Shown here piece after piece: positions 6,764-15,811 of a DNA stretch of 64,000 bases; positions within the stretch are counted from its first letter, which is position 1; every line of letters begins with the position of its first letter. Origin of the DNA: Ruminococcus sp. (GTDB lineage: Bacteria > Bacillota > Clostridia > Oscillospirales > Ruminococcaceae); contig JAEELF010000037.1 of assembly GCA_016288815.1 (NCBI GenBank), forward strand, positions 21,120 through 85,119. The letters run 5' to 3'. The position numbers were made by a program, and so were the translations under genes. The notes below the pieces were generated by a model. It searched no databases. It was not told the DNA's origin and saw nothing but the letters and a program-made list of their open reading frames with translations.

Positions 6764-9457
6764 TCAGCTGTCGAGTGAGCTCAGCCAGTCCGGCAGGCTG
6801 AGCGTGCCGTTATCCACACTGTACGCATTGTAAGTGAGTATGAGCGAAGCGTCCACGCCGTCGATGAGGGTGTCACCGTTGACGTCCGCGACCGCCTGCT
6901 GAGCCGCCGTGAGGTTATCGTCGATACCGTTGGCATTTGCGTAGAGTATGAGCGAAGCGTCCGCGCCGTCGATGAGACCGTCGAAGTTCACATCGCCGAG
7001 CAGCGCACTGCTGCCGATCCTGCGCCAGTAGTAAACAACGCTTCCCTCGGTCGCAATGAGATTTGTTCCGTCATAGGTGATAACGGCGAACGGCTCCACA
7101 GAGTCTACGTTATCATACAGTCCGATCTTGCCGTCTGTTATCCTCCAGAAAGAATGCTCATCATTATTGATATAGTAAACGCCGTCACTGCCGTAGGTAT
7201 ATACCAAGCCCTCTAACTCAGCAGCATACTCGGGCAGTTCCTCGCCGTTCTCCTCGCTGACAGACCTGTAGATCTCCCAGTTGCCGAGGAGCTCTTCCTC
7301 AGTGATAACAGGCTGAGTTTCCGTCTTTCTGCGCCAGTAAGTGATCTGGCCCTCGTCCTCCCATGTGAGGAAATCCCCGTCATACAGGATATTATGCACG
7401 GTGCTGCTCTCGCTGAGAGAATCGCCGTTGTAGAGCTTGACCACGCCATCTTCTATACACCACTTAAGTGACGCTGAAGGACCATTGCCTGTATCGAAAT
7501 AATAATTTCCGTCGTCGCCGTAGGTGTAGACCCAACCGTCGAAGCTGTCGATCGAGACCTCTTCGCCGGTGCTTATGTCAACGCGTCTGCATATCTCCCA
7601 GTCGCCGAGGAGTTCTTCCCCAGTTATCGGTACATTTACCTCCGCGGCTTCGTCCCACTCGCAGATGAAGCCGAAGTTCTCAGGACCGTAGAAGCCCGCA
7701 TTGGGATTCTCCTCCTTGACAACGCCGCTCCTGTTTATGTCGCTCCAGCCGAACTTGAAAAACGCGCTCTCCGGGTTCGCGGGAATGCACAGACAGTCGT
7801 CGTTGTCGTAGTTATCGGGCTGATAGGTGTTCCAGTTCTCGTATGTAACTTCCTCGCCGGTTATCCATGTGAGCTGCTTGTTCTCGAGGTTCCCGCCGAA
7901 CCAGTAATTGTTCTTGACCTTATCGTCAGCGAGCATGGACTCGATGAACTTCTGCTCGCCCTCGCTGGTCACAGTCACCAGGTGTCCGCCGAGGGATTCG
8001 CAGTACTCCTTCGCCTGATCCCAAGTCATACCGGTGTCGAAGCGCTGATAGGTGTGACCGCTGTAGACCTGCTTTTCGCCGGTCTCCTCCTCGGTCGGAA
8101 CAGGCGCCGCACTGTACCTCCTGAAATATCTGGTACGGTCCATGCGGTCCTCGATGTAAAACTCATCGCCTGAGAAATGTACAACGGAATACAGTGTAGT
8201 GCTGTCCTCGGGATACAAATGCAGCTCGCCGTCCTCTATCTTCCATGACGCCGAAGAATTATACGCTCCGTCAACAATGAAGTCCAGCGTATTATCAGTA
8301 TTGAACCTGTAAACTGTTCTTGATTTAGATGATTCCTCGGTGACGTCCTTGCCTGAGCTTGTCACTGTCATCTTATAGAACTCCCAGTCACCAAGAATGC
8401 CATTCACAGTAACTTCCGGAACATAATTCTCGTCCTTATAGAGGTAAATATCATTCGTACCGTCGTTGAACGAGATGTAAGTGCCGTCATAGCTGTACGT
8501 TCCGTAGTCCGAGGCATTATCAGCGTATGTGCGCAGCCCGCCGTCCACTATCGTCCAGTTGTATGCGGAGCTGTTGCCGTCGGCGTCGATGATCTGGTAA
8601 GTGCCGTCCGCGCTGAACCTGTAGATATAGAGAGCAGATGTCTGCGACTCAGTAACATCGCTGCCGCTGCTGTCGAGCACCTTTTTCACTCTCCATGCGC
8701 CGACGATATCCTCCGCGCTTATCCCCGGTGCCGAAGCGTCCGCCCTGCGCAGCAGGAACACAGTGCCGTCGATCTCCGTCATAAGGATATCGAACTCAAA
8801 ATAGTCATAAATGAGCTCATAGAGATCTCCGTCAGCTCCGGACACATATACCTTTTCGTCCCGGGTCTCCCACGAGAGCCCCTGCGTATCCGTTCCGCCG
8901 GAAAAGCTGAACGAGCCGTCGTCAGCGAACTGCCAGATAAGGCTGCTCTGCTCGTCAGTCAGGACTTTCTCATCGCCGGTCCCGGACTCGAGCGCCTTGT
9001 ATATCTTCCATTCGCCGGGCACCTTGCTCTTCAGCTCTGAGCCGCCCTCTCTGCGCCAGTAATACTTCGCGCCCTCAAACTCTGTGACCAGCTCCCCGCC
9101 GTCCATGACGTAGAGTGACTCATTTGAACCGTCAGACGTATAAACGCGCAGCTTGCCGTCAGATATCTCCCACAGCGTATCGAGCACGGGGACGCCGTCC
9201 TTGATCTCCATAGCCGTGTGGTCATCTCTGATGTAATAGACGTACCCCTCGTAGGTCTCAACGGTACCGTCAGAGAACACGGTCCTGTACGGCTCCCATG
9301 TACCGATGACGTCCGCATCGGTCATCTCCGCCGAAGCGCCGGCTGTACGGGAATAGACGCCAGTCCCGACCGATGTCTGCGCATAGCCGGTCATCGGGAC
9401 AGCGCCCGCTATCACAGCTGCGGACATAGCCGCAGCCATTATCTTCTTAAAACTCAT
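6764..9457 (-). CDS. secreted dockerin protein with repeated beta domains and a C-type lectin domain
   Basis: 897 residues with a signal peptide (about 1-26, ending GYAQ). Six related units of roughly 90-100 residues begin with a G-x-W motif: IGTWEPYRTV (51), PGEWKIYKAL (147), VGAWRVKKVL (252), LGDWEFYKMT (355), LGDWEICRRV (617) and LGNWEIYRSV (724). Between the fourth and fifth lies a C-type lectin-like domain (about 466-602) with AKEYCESLGGHLVTVTS, a FGWSDIN motif and a late FGFICEW cysteine. A type I dockerin ends the protein, with calcium loops at 822-833 and 858-869 (D-N-D-D-D ligands). It is probably exported and docked on a cohesin scaffold, with the lectin-like domain as a possible ligand-binding part. 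No catalytic motif was seen. Confidence 0.88.
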   Translation of the reverse strand: MSFKKIMAAAMSAAVIAGAVPMTGYAQTSVGTGVYSRTAGASAEMTDADVIGTWEPYRTVFSDGTVETYEGYVYYIRDDHTAMEIKDGVPVLDTLWEISDGKLRVYTSDGSNESLYVMDGGELVTEFEGAKYYWRREGGSELKSKVPGEWKIYKALESGTGDEKVLTDEQSSLIWQFADDGSFSFSGGTDTQGLSWETRDEKVYVSGADGDLYELIYDYFEFDILMTEIDGTVFLLRRADASAPGISAEDIVGAWRVKKVLDSSGSDVTESQTSALYIYRFSADGTYQIIDADGNSSAYNWTIVDGGLRTYADNASDYGTYSYDGTYISFNDGTNDIYLYKDENYVPEVTVNGILGDWEFYKMTVTSSGKDVTEESSKSRTVYRFNTDNTLDFIVDGAYNSSASWKIEDGELHLYPEDSTTLYSVVHFSGDEFYIEDRMDRTRYFRRYSAAPVPTEEETGEKQVYSGHTYQRFDTGMTWDQAKEYCESLGGHLVTVTSEGEQKFIESMLADDKVKNNYWFGGNLENKQLTWITGEEVTYENWNTYQPDNYDNDDCLCIPANPESAFFKFGWSDINRSGVVKEENPNAGFYGPENFGFICEWDEAAEVNVPITGEELLGDWEICRRVDISTGEEVSIDSFDGWVYTYGDDGNYYFDTGNGPSASLKWCIEDGVVKLYNGDSLSESSTVHNILYDGDFLTWEDEGQITYWRRKTETQPVITEEELLGNWEIYRSVSEENGEELPEYAAELEGLVYTYGSDGVYYINNDEHSFWRITDGKIGLYDNVDSVEPFAVITYDGTNLIATEGSVVYYWRRIGSSALLGDVNFDGLIDGADASLILYANANGIDDNLTAAQQAVADVNGDTLIDGVDASLILTYNAYSVDNGTLSLPDWLSSLDS

Positions 9458-9490
9458 AGAACGACCTCCTCATAAATGGATTGTGCCTTA

Positions 9491-9519
9491 ATTATAACAT
9501 TTTCGCAAGATATATTCAA
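9491..9519 (-). promoter_or_regulatory. promoter of the 897-residue dockerin gene
   Basis: Minus-strand TTGAAT (9514-9519) and TATAAT (9491-9496), 17-base spacer, shortly upstream of an AGGAGGT ribosome site. Confidence 0.7.
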
Positions 9520-9561
9520 CGTTTTCCCGGAAAATTTACACATTATTCACAGACTCCCGGC

Positions 9562-9585
9562 AAAAAAGCTCCCCCGCAGGGGAGC
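9562..9585 (-). terminator. terminator of the 232-residue dockerin gene
   Basis: GCTCCCC/GGGGAGC stem with a 4-base loop, followed on the minus strand by six T. Confidence 0.85.
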
Positions 9586-9592
9586 CTCTTTT

Positions 9593-10291
9593 TCATGTCT
9601 CAATATCAGAAAAGTCCCATTGGGACAGAATATCTTTCCAGTAATAGAATCCGTTAACGCCATGCTCAGCGCAGAACGAGTTGTAGGACAGGATAAGCGA
9701 AGCATCCACGCCGTCGATAAGCCCGTCGCCGTTGACGTCGGCAGCCTTTTTCTGGACATCAGTGAGATTCTCGTCAATGCCGTTCGCATTCGCGTAGAGA
9801 ATGAGCGAAGCGTCAGCGCCGTCGATGATATTGTTGCCGTCGAGGTCGCCGTACATATTTCCCGTCTTTTTCCATACCGGGTGCACATCTTCGCCGTACC
9901 ACTCATTGTCTTCGACGAGATTAATGCCGTCATAGGCAATAGTTGTCTGGACCTCGCCTTCCTCTACATATGTTCTCTTTATCCCGTTGCCGTCAAATAC
10001 GTATTCTGCCTCTTGGCAGAGAGCCTTGCCGTAAATGCAGTCCGCGGTAAATGAAGTTCCGCCCTCCTCCGGATAGAAGACCATTTCGGCATACCAGCAA
10101 GGGTATTGACCGTCATATGCCGGGACGAGCTCACCGGTACCGGATTCAAGATAAAACAGCTCCCATGTTCCGGCAAGGATATCCGCCGTAAGCTGCGGAG
10201 CCTCACTCCCCTCCGCGAATGTATTTGCCGGAGCAGCCCAGCCGATGACCGGGACCGCGAGCGCAGCCGCCAATGCTTTTTTAAACTTCAT
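9593..10291 (-). CDS. small secreted dockerin protein
   Basis: 232 residues with a signal peptide (MKFKKALAAALAVPVIGWAA...). A single beta domain starts LAGTWELFYLESGTG and is recognisably the same unit that is repeated in the neighbouring 897-residue protein. A C-terminal dockerin follows, with loops GDLDGNNIIDGADASLIL and ADVNGDGLIDGVDASLIL. The gene appears to be a one-unit paralogue of its neighbour. Probable role: an extracellular component carried by a cohesin scaffold. Starts at ATG behind GGAGGTCATCTT. Confidence 0.85.
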   Translation of the reverse strand: MKFKKALAAALAVPVIGWAAPANTFAEGSEAPQLTADILAGTWELFYLESGTGELVPAYDGQYPCWYAEMVFYPEEGGTSFTADCIYGKALCQEAEYVFDGNGIKRTYVEEGEVQTTIAYDGINLVEDNEWYGEDVHPVWKKTGNMYGDLDGNNIIDGADASLILYANANGIDENLTDVQKKAADVNGDGLIDGVDASLILSYNSFCAEHGVNGFYYWKDILSQWDFSDIET

Positions 10292-10359
10292 AAGATGACC
10301 TCCTTCAGAATGCTCATGCGTTCATTATACAGCTTTTCCAATATTGTCAGTACCGCACC

Positions 10360-12423
10360 TCACGCCGCATTGCGAGCGTCAGCGCAGACCTCATCATACA
10401 TCTCGTCCCAGTACACATACCCGAACTCCTGCTTTATCCATTCCCCGAGGAATGCGAGCTTCTCCTGGATATGCGGATACCTGAGCGCAGCATCATAACC
10501 GCCCATGATATCATTTGGGCGCTTGGTGCCCTGAGTGTGGAAGAACAGGCTCTCCACGATCGTCGCCCTGTCCTCCTGCTCATTCACGAGCCCGTAATCC
10601 GACATAAAATAAACGTCCTCATCATTTCCCCGATCGGCAATGTAATCCGTATACCCATACGGCAGATCGGAAACAGCATATTTATCGAAGTCCCAGATAT
10701 AATCGAATCCCGCAGGATTCAGCGCAGTCCATGCCTCATAGTCGAAGCCGTACCTGTTCATGACGAGCGACTCAACGTTATGCCATATCTCATGGTGAAG
10801 GTCGCTCAGTTCGGTTGAGAAGCAGTAATACGGCAGCGCGATATTGTACCACGCCCCGTAGGTATAGGAGATACCGCCCGGCACGAACGAGCCGTACATA
10901 TCCGTGCTCAGGCTGTCCACCATGACAAATCTCAGACCGCCCTCGCCTTCGCTGTCCTGGAAGTGTTCAAAGAACCCGTCGGGATACATATCCAGAACAT
11001 TCCCCAGCTCTGTCAGGGAATTCCTGAGATACCAGTCATCGCTCTCGGCGTCGCCGCGCCCGGTCAGGAAGCTGTCCTCCATAGAGTTGAAGATGTAGCC
11101 CGTGTCGTCCTGTGCGTCATACACCTCATCGCCGATGAGTATGCGCACCCCGTACTTATCCTCGATACCGTTGGCTATCTTGCGGTATGTACTGAATTTT
11201 GCTCCGCACTGCGTTACCTGTTCCTGCTCCGGCTGACTTACCTCCGCCTGCATATCGAAGCTGAGCAGCTCAGGCTCTGCCATGAGCAGCCTTACCGTAA
11301 AATCGTTGGCTTCCCAGTCGCTCTCACTTACGGCGACGAACCAGCGCTTCGCCGCCCTCATGTAGCACGGAGAGGTCCAGTCCGTATCCTTCAGATCAAG
11401 CCCGAGCTTTGCTATCTTTCCGCTGATCGGGTCAAGGAAGGCGATGTCGCATTTATCGCCGAACATATATCTGCAAATTATGTATTCAGAATCAGGGCTT
11501 CCCCAGCACTGTATGATATCTATCCCGTCAACGGTGCATACAGTCCCGCCGTCCTCCTCAGGGACAGCAGTCCGGAACACGGAGATCCCTGTGTCCCAGT
11601 CATGATCCCACATGACCAGCCCGTCGCTTGTCTGTAACGGCAAGCTGTCATTCCCTTCCACGCTCATCAGCACCTCGCCCGTCTCGATCGAGCACAGCGC
11701 ATTCGTGTAGGGGTTAAGATCGCTGGCATTAGGCTTTCTTATGACAACATTCGCCGTCCAGGGTATGACCCTGTCGAGCTTGGTCGGTTCACTACAGGCG
11801 TACACAGCCTCCGCCTCTCCGGACTCCGTCACCTTGATGACGGTATTGTCTATACTTGTGCAGTAAATGCAGTCCCCGTCAAGACAGAAGCTGCCGTCCA
11901 TATGCGTGTCCGCAATATCAACGCTGTGCAGCAGCGCGCCGTCCGCGCTGTAAATGCATATCGAGCTGGCGGTGTAATCAGTCACAGCGTATGAACCGCT
12001 GCTGAAAAAGCCTATCAGGCTATCGTTAACGTTGTTCAGCTGTACGGTCCTGGTTATCTCATCATTGACAGGATCAATGAATAAGACCGTATCCGCAGCC
12101 CACACTGCTTCACTCACGCAGTCCATCATCAGCATATTGTCATAGGTCTCACATATCCAGTTTATCGACATCTGTTCCGCACACGAATCAAGGTACTCCA
12201 CGGGAGACGTCATCGGCGGCATGAGAGGCGGAGCCGTAGTAGTGGCAGTGACCGTCGTTTCGGTCTGCACTGGAGCAGTTGTCACAGCGGAAGTGGTCTG
12301 CACCTCAGTCTCTGCCGCGGGAAGCGAAGGCTCCTCCGGCTTCTCATCGGACTTTTTTCCCCCGCACGATACCGTGCTCATTATCATCGCGCCGCACATC
12401 AGCAGCGACAGTATTTTTTTCAT
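10360..12423 (-). CDS. lipoprotein with probable beta-propeller and HEIWH metallopeptidase-like domain
   Basis: 687 residues. The lipobox is TVSC with Cys20, followed by a Thr/Pro-rich spacer, so it should be anchored on the outer face of the membrane. Residues about 75-400 contain short strand-like repeats ending in phrases such as FIDPVNDEITRTVQL and FLDPISGKIAKLGL, suggesting a beta-propeller. The C-terminal part holds LHHEIWHNVES (an HExxH zinc motif) and, some 75-80 residues later, NEQEDRATIVES, which could supply the third ligand as in gluzincins. Protease activity is inferred from these motifs; the substrate is unknown. Confidence 0.65.
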   Translation of the reverse strand: MKKILSLLMCGAMIMSTVSCGGKKSDEKPEEPSLPAAETEVQTTSAVTTAPVQTETTVTATTTAPPLMPPMTSPVEYLDSCAEQMSINWICETYDNMLMMDCVSEAVWAADTVLFIDPVNDEITRTVQLNNVNDSLIGFFSSGSYAVTDYTASSICIYSADGALLHSVDIADTHMDGSFCLDGDCIYCTSIDNTVIKVTESGEAEAVYACSEPTKLDRVIPWTANVVIRKPNASDLNPYTNALCSIETGEVLMSVEGNDSLPLQTSDGLVMWDHDWDTGISVFRTAVPEEDGGTVCTVDGIDIIQCWGSPDSEYIICRYMFGDKCDIAFLDPISGKIAKLGLDLKDTDWTSPCYMRAAKRWFVAVSESDWEANDFTVRLLMAEPELLSFDMQAEVSQPEQEQVTQCGAKFSTYRKIANGIEDKYGVRILIGDEVYDAQDDTGYIFNSMEDSFLTGRGDAESDDWYLRNSLTELGNVLDMYPDGFFEHFQDSEGEGGLRFVMVDSLSTDMYGSFVPGGISYTYGAWYNIALPYYCFSTELSDLHHEIWHNVESLVMNRYGFDYEAWTALNPAGFDYIWDFDKYAVSDLPYGYTDYIADRGNDEDVYFMSDYGLVNEQEDRATIVESLFFHTQGTKRPNDIMGGYDAALRYPHIQEKLAFLGEWIKQEFGYVYWDEMYDEVCADARNAA

Positions 12424-12495
12424 ATTTTCCCCTCCCGTTTTCCGATCACATTCTGTTTATGCATACACCCACCGGTGCAAAGTGATATCATAATG

Positions 12496-12524
12496 ATTAT
12501 AACACTATTGCTGTAAAAAATCAA
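12496..12524 (-). promoter_or_regulatory. promoter of the lipoprotein gene
   Basis: Minus-strand TTGATT (12519-12524) and TATAAT (12496-12501) with a 17-base spacer. Confidence 0.65.
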
Positions 12525-12555
12525 CACATTTCATCTGCGCTCCCCTAAAGAAAGA

Positions 12556-12575
12556 AGCTCCCCGGATGGAGAGCT
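12556..12575 (-). terminator. terminator after the decayed EAL/dockerin locus
   Basis: AGCTCTCC/GGGGAGCT stem on the minus strand, directly after the dockerin-tail remnant and exiting into TTCTTTCTTT. Confidence 0.6.
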
Positions 12576-12584
12576 TTTTCAGTA

Positions 12585-12686
12585 CTATTCTCGAAGTGAC
12601 GCGAACCAGTCTTTGAGACTGAGCGTATCATCGTCAGCAAGATATTCCTGTAAACCATTCTCTGTTTGCTCGTCTACAGCAGGATC
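12585..12686 (-). pseudogene. 3' remnant of a dockerin gene
   Basis: A short frame reads DPAVDEQTENGLQEYLADDD followed by TLSLKDWFASLRE and a stop. The tail LSLxxWxxSL is the exact kind of C-terminus that ends the intact dockerin proteins here (TLSLPDWLSSLDS, KLSLAEWLETLKE), but the calcium loops are missing. It overlaps the end of the EAL pseudogene in another frame, so a deletion or recombination appears to have fused two genes. Confidence 0.55.
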
Positions 12687-12802
12687 CAGACGCCGAGATA
12701 ACCGTTTTCGTTCCGGTCGGCGCGATAGGTCCACTCCTCATCGCCGTCGCAGAAGACCGCCTCATAATGATCTTTGCCCGGTGTGGCAAAACAAAGAGGC
12801 GT

Positions 12803-13888
12803 TCACGCAGGAGAAACAGGCGTATGATCGCTGTTCTGAGCAAGGTGGATGTTTCCTCCGGTCACCACAAAGCGGGAGCGTTCGTTGCCGATCAACAGCA
12901 CCTCAACTGCAAGCAGACTTGCGTCGATCTCACCGCTTTCCACTTTTGCTGTGCAGGAGCCGTTCAAGCTGCCAAAGCCCACCACGCGGCAGCCTTCGCC
13001 GTAGAGCTTGACCTTAGAATCGCGGAAGGTGGGATCAGCCTTTCCGTCAAATGAGCCGAATACCGTGCCGCGGTCACAATGTGTATCGGTGGTGACCGTG
13101 CATCCAGAAATGACAGCCTCTGCCGAACCGTTCATCGTTCCCAGTCCGGTGAGCTGCTCACAGGCTGAGGTCAGCCAGATACGGCTTGCTTCTGCGCTGA
13201 TCATGGAATCGCCGAAATGGCTGCCGATGAGCATGACTTCATTTCCGTCGCCGTGGACATTGATGTCTGCATTCCGGACGGAAATGTTTGCAGCGCCTGC
13301 ATAAGAGCCGAAGCATACCACGCTGACGCCGTTGCCGACCAGATCAAGCGAGGTACCGTCTACGCGGATGCCTGCGCCGACACTCCAGCCGCCGCCCAGA
13401 CAGGTGATCTTTTCTCCCGAGGCAGAGATCGAGACCTTTCCTCCGGATTCCAGAGAGATAGTTCCGTAGGGCGCATTATATGCTGAGCCGATACCAACGG
13501 CATAATTACGGGTATTATTGATTTGGAGATCACCGTCGCCGCGCACCGTAAGGCTTGCGGTCGCCGGTACGAGGATGCCCTCCTTATGGAGCGTATTCTC
13601 CCCTTCCAGTATCAGCTCAAGTTCGCTCGCATCGCCAAGCTGTATTGTCGGCTCCGCGATGCCCTTGATACTGATATCGCTGACCGTCAGCTGTACCTTG
13701 GCACCGTTTGCAATGTAGATTGTGAAATCGACCGTATGAGAAGCTTCACCGACGAACTGATAGCTTCCCTGCGGAAGCATAACAGCAGTATACCGCTGCA
13801 GCGCGAGATGCAGCAGGCTGATCTTCTCACCGTCCTGCGGGAAATAGATCTTGGATTCTTTGTCATAGCGGACCAGCTGCAGATTTGC
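12803..13888 (-). pseudogene. C-terminal beta-helix part of the decayed sensor-EAL gene
   Basis: The frame continues directly from the EAL domain after an in-frame TAG (13889-13891): ANLQLVRYDKESKIYFPQDG, then from a Met at 13780 about 325 residues of short beta repeats rich in G, S, V and N (NYAVGIGSAYNAPYGTISL, LGGGWSVGAGIRVDG), resembling right-handed beta-helix carbohydrate-binding proteins. It ends at TGA (12803-12805), but the same frame continues with TPLCFATPGKDHYEAVFCDG and DEEWTYRADRNENGYLGVWI to a TAG at 12674. Both stops look like single transitions (CAG to TAG, CGA to TGA). Confidence 0.65.
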
Positions 13889-14839
13889 CTAGATCATCCG
13901 GTTGCGCACTTCGTCGGAAATATCAGCAAGCGGCTGCTCCGACGGACGCCCGGTATAATATCCCTGGATAAGATCAATGCCGCATTCGATCACGGTATTG
14001 AGCTCCTCAAGCGTCTCCACGCCCTCCGCAAGCGCCTTGATGCCATTCTGGTGTGCGAAGTCGATCGTATTCTGCACGAACAGGCGGCGGTTGTGGTCGG
14101 ATTCAATGCCGATGATAAGACCGCGGTCGATCTTGATGATCTGCGGGGCATAGCGCAGCAGATTGATAATGTTGGAATGTCCCGTGCCGTAATCGTCAAT
14201 GGCGATCTGCGCCTGTCCGTCCGATTTGCAGAGCTGCTTGAGGCGGGCAAGCTCCTCGTCAGAGGTCGGGCTGTCCTCCAGCAGTTCAAAGACGAAGCAG
14301 TCGAGATGATCCTGAAAGCGTTCGATCAGCGCGGACAGGTCTGCATCGTCGAGCAGATAGCCGGGAATGGTATTGATGAACACCTTTCGTCCTCGGAAGG
14401 CGTCATTCTCGCTGACATAGCGATCCATGATACCGAAGATGACAGTTTTATTCAGTTCATAAAGCTGACCTGCCTCGCGGGCGATCGTGAGTATCTCCAT
14501 CGGGTTGAGCTTGATCGGCGGCGCCGTGCGCATCAGTGCTTCATATGCACAGATAGAATTGGTGCGCACATCAACAATGGGCTGATAATAATACTGGAAC
14601 AGCTTTTGCTCCATGAGCTGCTCGTAGGCACTGTAAAGACCGGAGATATTCTGCTCCTTCCTGATGAGCCCCTCAGAATTTGCACGCAGTCGGTTCAGGT
14701 ACATCTCGCCGAGCGCCAGATGGATAAGATTTTCCAGCAGGATGCCACTCCAGCCGGACGCGAGCCTGGTATATCCGTAATTCACTTCGAGCTGCCATGC
14801 CGTCATTAGCGCAGAATACAGCTCTCGGCACCGGATCAT
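13889..14839 (-). pseudogene. EAL-domain (c-di-GMP phosphodiesterase) part of the decayed gene
   Basis: The frame encodes an apparently intact EAL domain: substrate-binding and metal residues are seen in YYYQPIVD, YEALMR (the EAL signature), VFINT, FVFELLED, IDDYGTGHSN, IKIDRG, ALAEGVET and QGYYTGRP. EAL domains hydrolyse cyclic di-GMP. Upstream it overlaps the sensor fragment by 167 bases in another frame, and downstream it runs into TAG and then the beta-helix in the same frame. The natural product was therefore probably one long protein: sensor, EAL, beta-helix. The EAL part might still be made on its own. Confidence 0.7.
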
Positions 14840-15413
14840 TCACTAAGATACAGGTCTCTGTGATACGCTGCGCATCTGCTTCCAGATAATTTCCGTATGC
14901 TATCCGGTCTTCCTGGCACGGCAGACCGACTTCCTCCATTACTTCCTGCCAGTAACGCAGACGGCGCTGCGAGTTGACTTCTTCCTCTATACCAGCAAGG
15001 AAGAAGGTGTCCTTTGCGCCATGGTCATGTATGACGTGGCGGATAAGCGACTTATAGGCGTCTTCATAATCGCAGAGGATGCTGATGCAGTTCGGGTTTG
15101 AATCGCCCTGCAGGATCACGGGAATATGGCGCAGATTCGCCCTGTGGAGGATCTCTTCCTGGAGCTGTGTATCATGCATGTCGCCCGCAAGTATCACCAG
15201 TGCGGCGAGCATATCATAGGAGATCAGGTCATAAACGCATTCGGTGATGTTCCTGCCGTTCTGTGCCCAGTAATAGTCCATTAAGCTATTGAACACAACA
15301 ACACTGTATCCCTCTTCCCGTGCTGCCTGATCCAGCTCCGCGAGAAGATCTGTTTTCAGAAATGTATGTGCCTGCGACAGACATACGCCGATGATCTTTC
15401 GTTTATCCATCAT
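14673..15413 (-). pseudogene. LacI/periplasmic-binding-like sensor part of the decayed gene
   Basis: The frame starts MMDKRKIIGVCLSQAHTFLK and shows the fold signature of LacI-type periplasmic-binding domains (YSVVVFNSLMDYY, HIPVILQGDS, TFFLAGIEE, RAVFCANDGMAA). There is no DNA-binding helix-turn-helix at the N-terminus, so it is a ligand-sensing module rather than a repressor. Homology stops at ...CANDGMAA and the last 35 residues are out of frame. The EAL frame starts within this overlap, which indicates a frameshift or small deletion near 14800. AGAAAGGTG precedes the ATG. Confidence 0.65.
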
Positions 15414-15432
15414 AATACACCTTTCTCCGAAT

Positions 15433-15615
15433 TTATGTAAACTGAGCTGCCTGAACTAAACGGATATAGTTGACAACCGTAATTGTACCAGCACAAGACC
15501 GTTGGCCGAACCGCTCGCAATGTGAAGTCCTCAGGCGGAGTGCCTTGAACAGTCTGCGTGAGTGCGGGCGGTGAACGTCAGCGCTTCGGTTGTCGAGCCA
15601 TATTTCCAGCGGCAT
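15433..15615 (-). CDS. small open frame of unknown nature upstream of the sensor-EAL gene
   Basis: 60 codons (MPLEIWLDNRSADVHRPHSR...), placed well behind a promoter and an AGAAAGGATAGGA ribosome site. It is Arg-rich, and no family was recognised. It may be a real small gene, a leader or a remnant. Confidence 0.3.
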   Translation of the reverse strand: MPLEIWLDNRSADVHRPHSRRLFKALRLRTSHCERFGQRSCAGTITVVNYIRLVQAAQFT

Positions 15616-15643
15616 TCCTATCCTTTCTCTTGATATCAGCTAT

Positions 15644-15671
15644 AGTATAGCACAAAAAACACAAAAAGCAA
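15644..15671 (-). promoter_or_regulatory. promoter upstream of the sensor-EAL locus
   Basis: Minus-strand TTGCTT (15666-15671) and TATACT (15644-15649), 16-base spacer. Confidence 0.5.
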
Positions 15672-15779
15672 GTTGCGTTTTGTAGATTATCTGATGCGTC
15701 AGGCTCATCGCCTCCAAGATAAGTCCCTTCAGCACTATCAGAGATCTTTTCCGAGCTGCCCGTCAGCTTGAACACAGTC

Positions 15780-15804
15780 TAAAAAAAGCTCCCCGAGGGG
15801 AGCT
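15780..15804 (-). terminator. terminator of the BspA-type dockerin gene
   Basis: AGCTCCCC/GGGGAGCT stem with a two-base loop core, followed on the minus strand by seven T. Confidence 0.85.
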
Positions 15805-15811
15805 TTTCACG

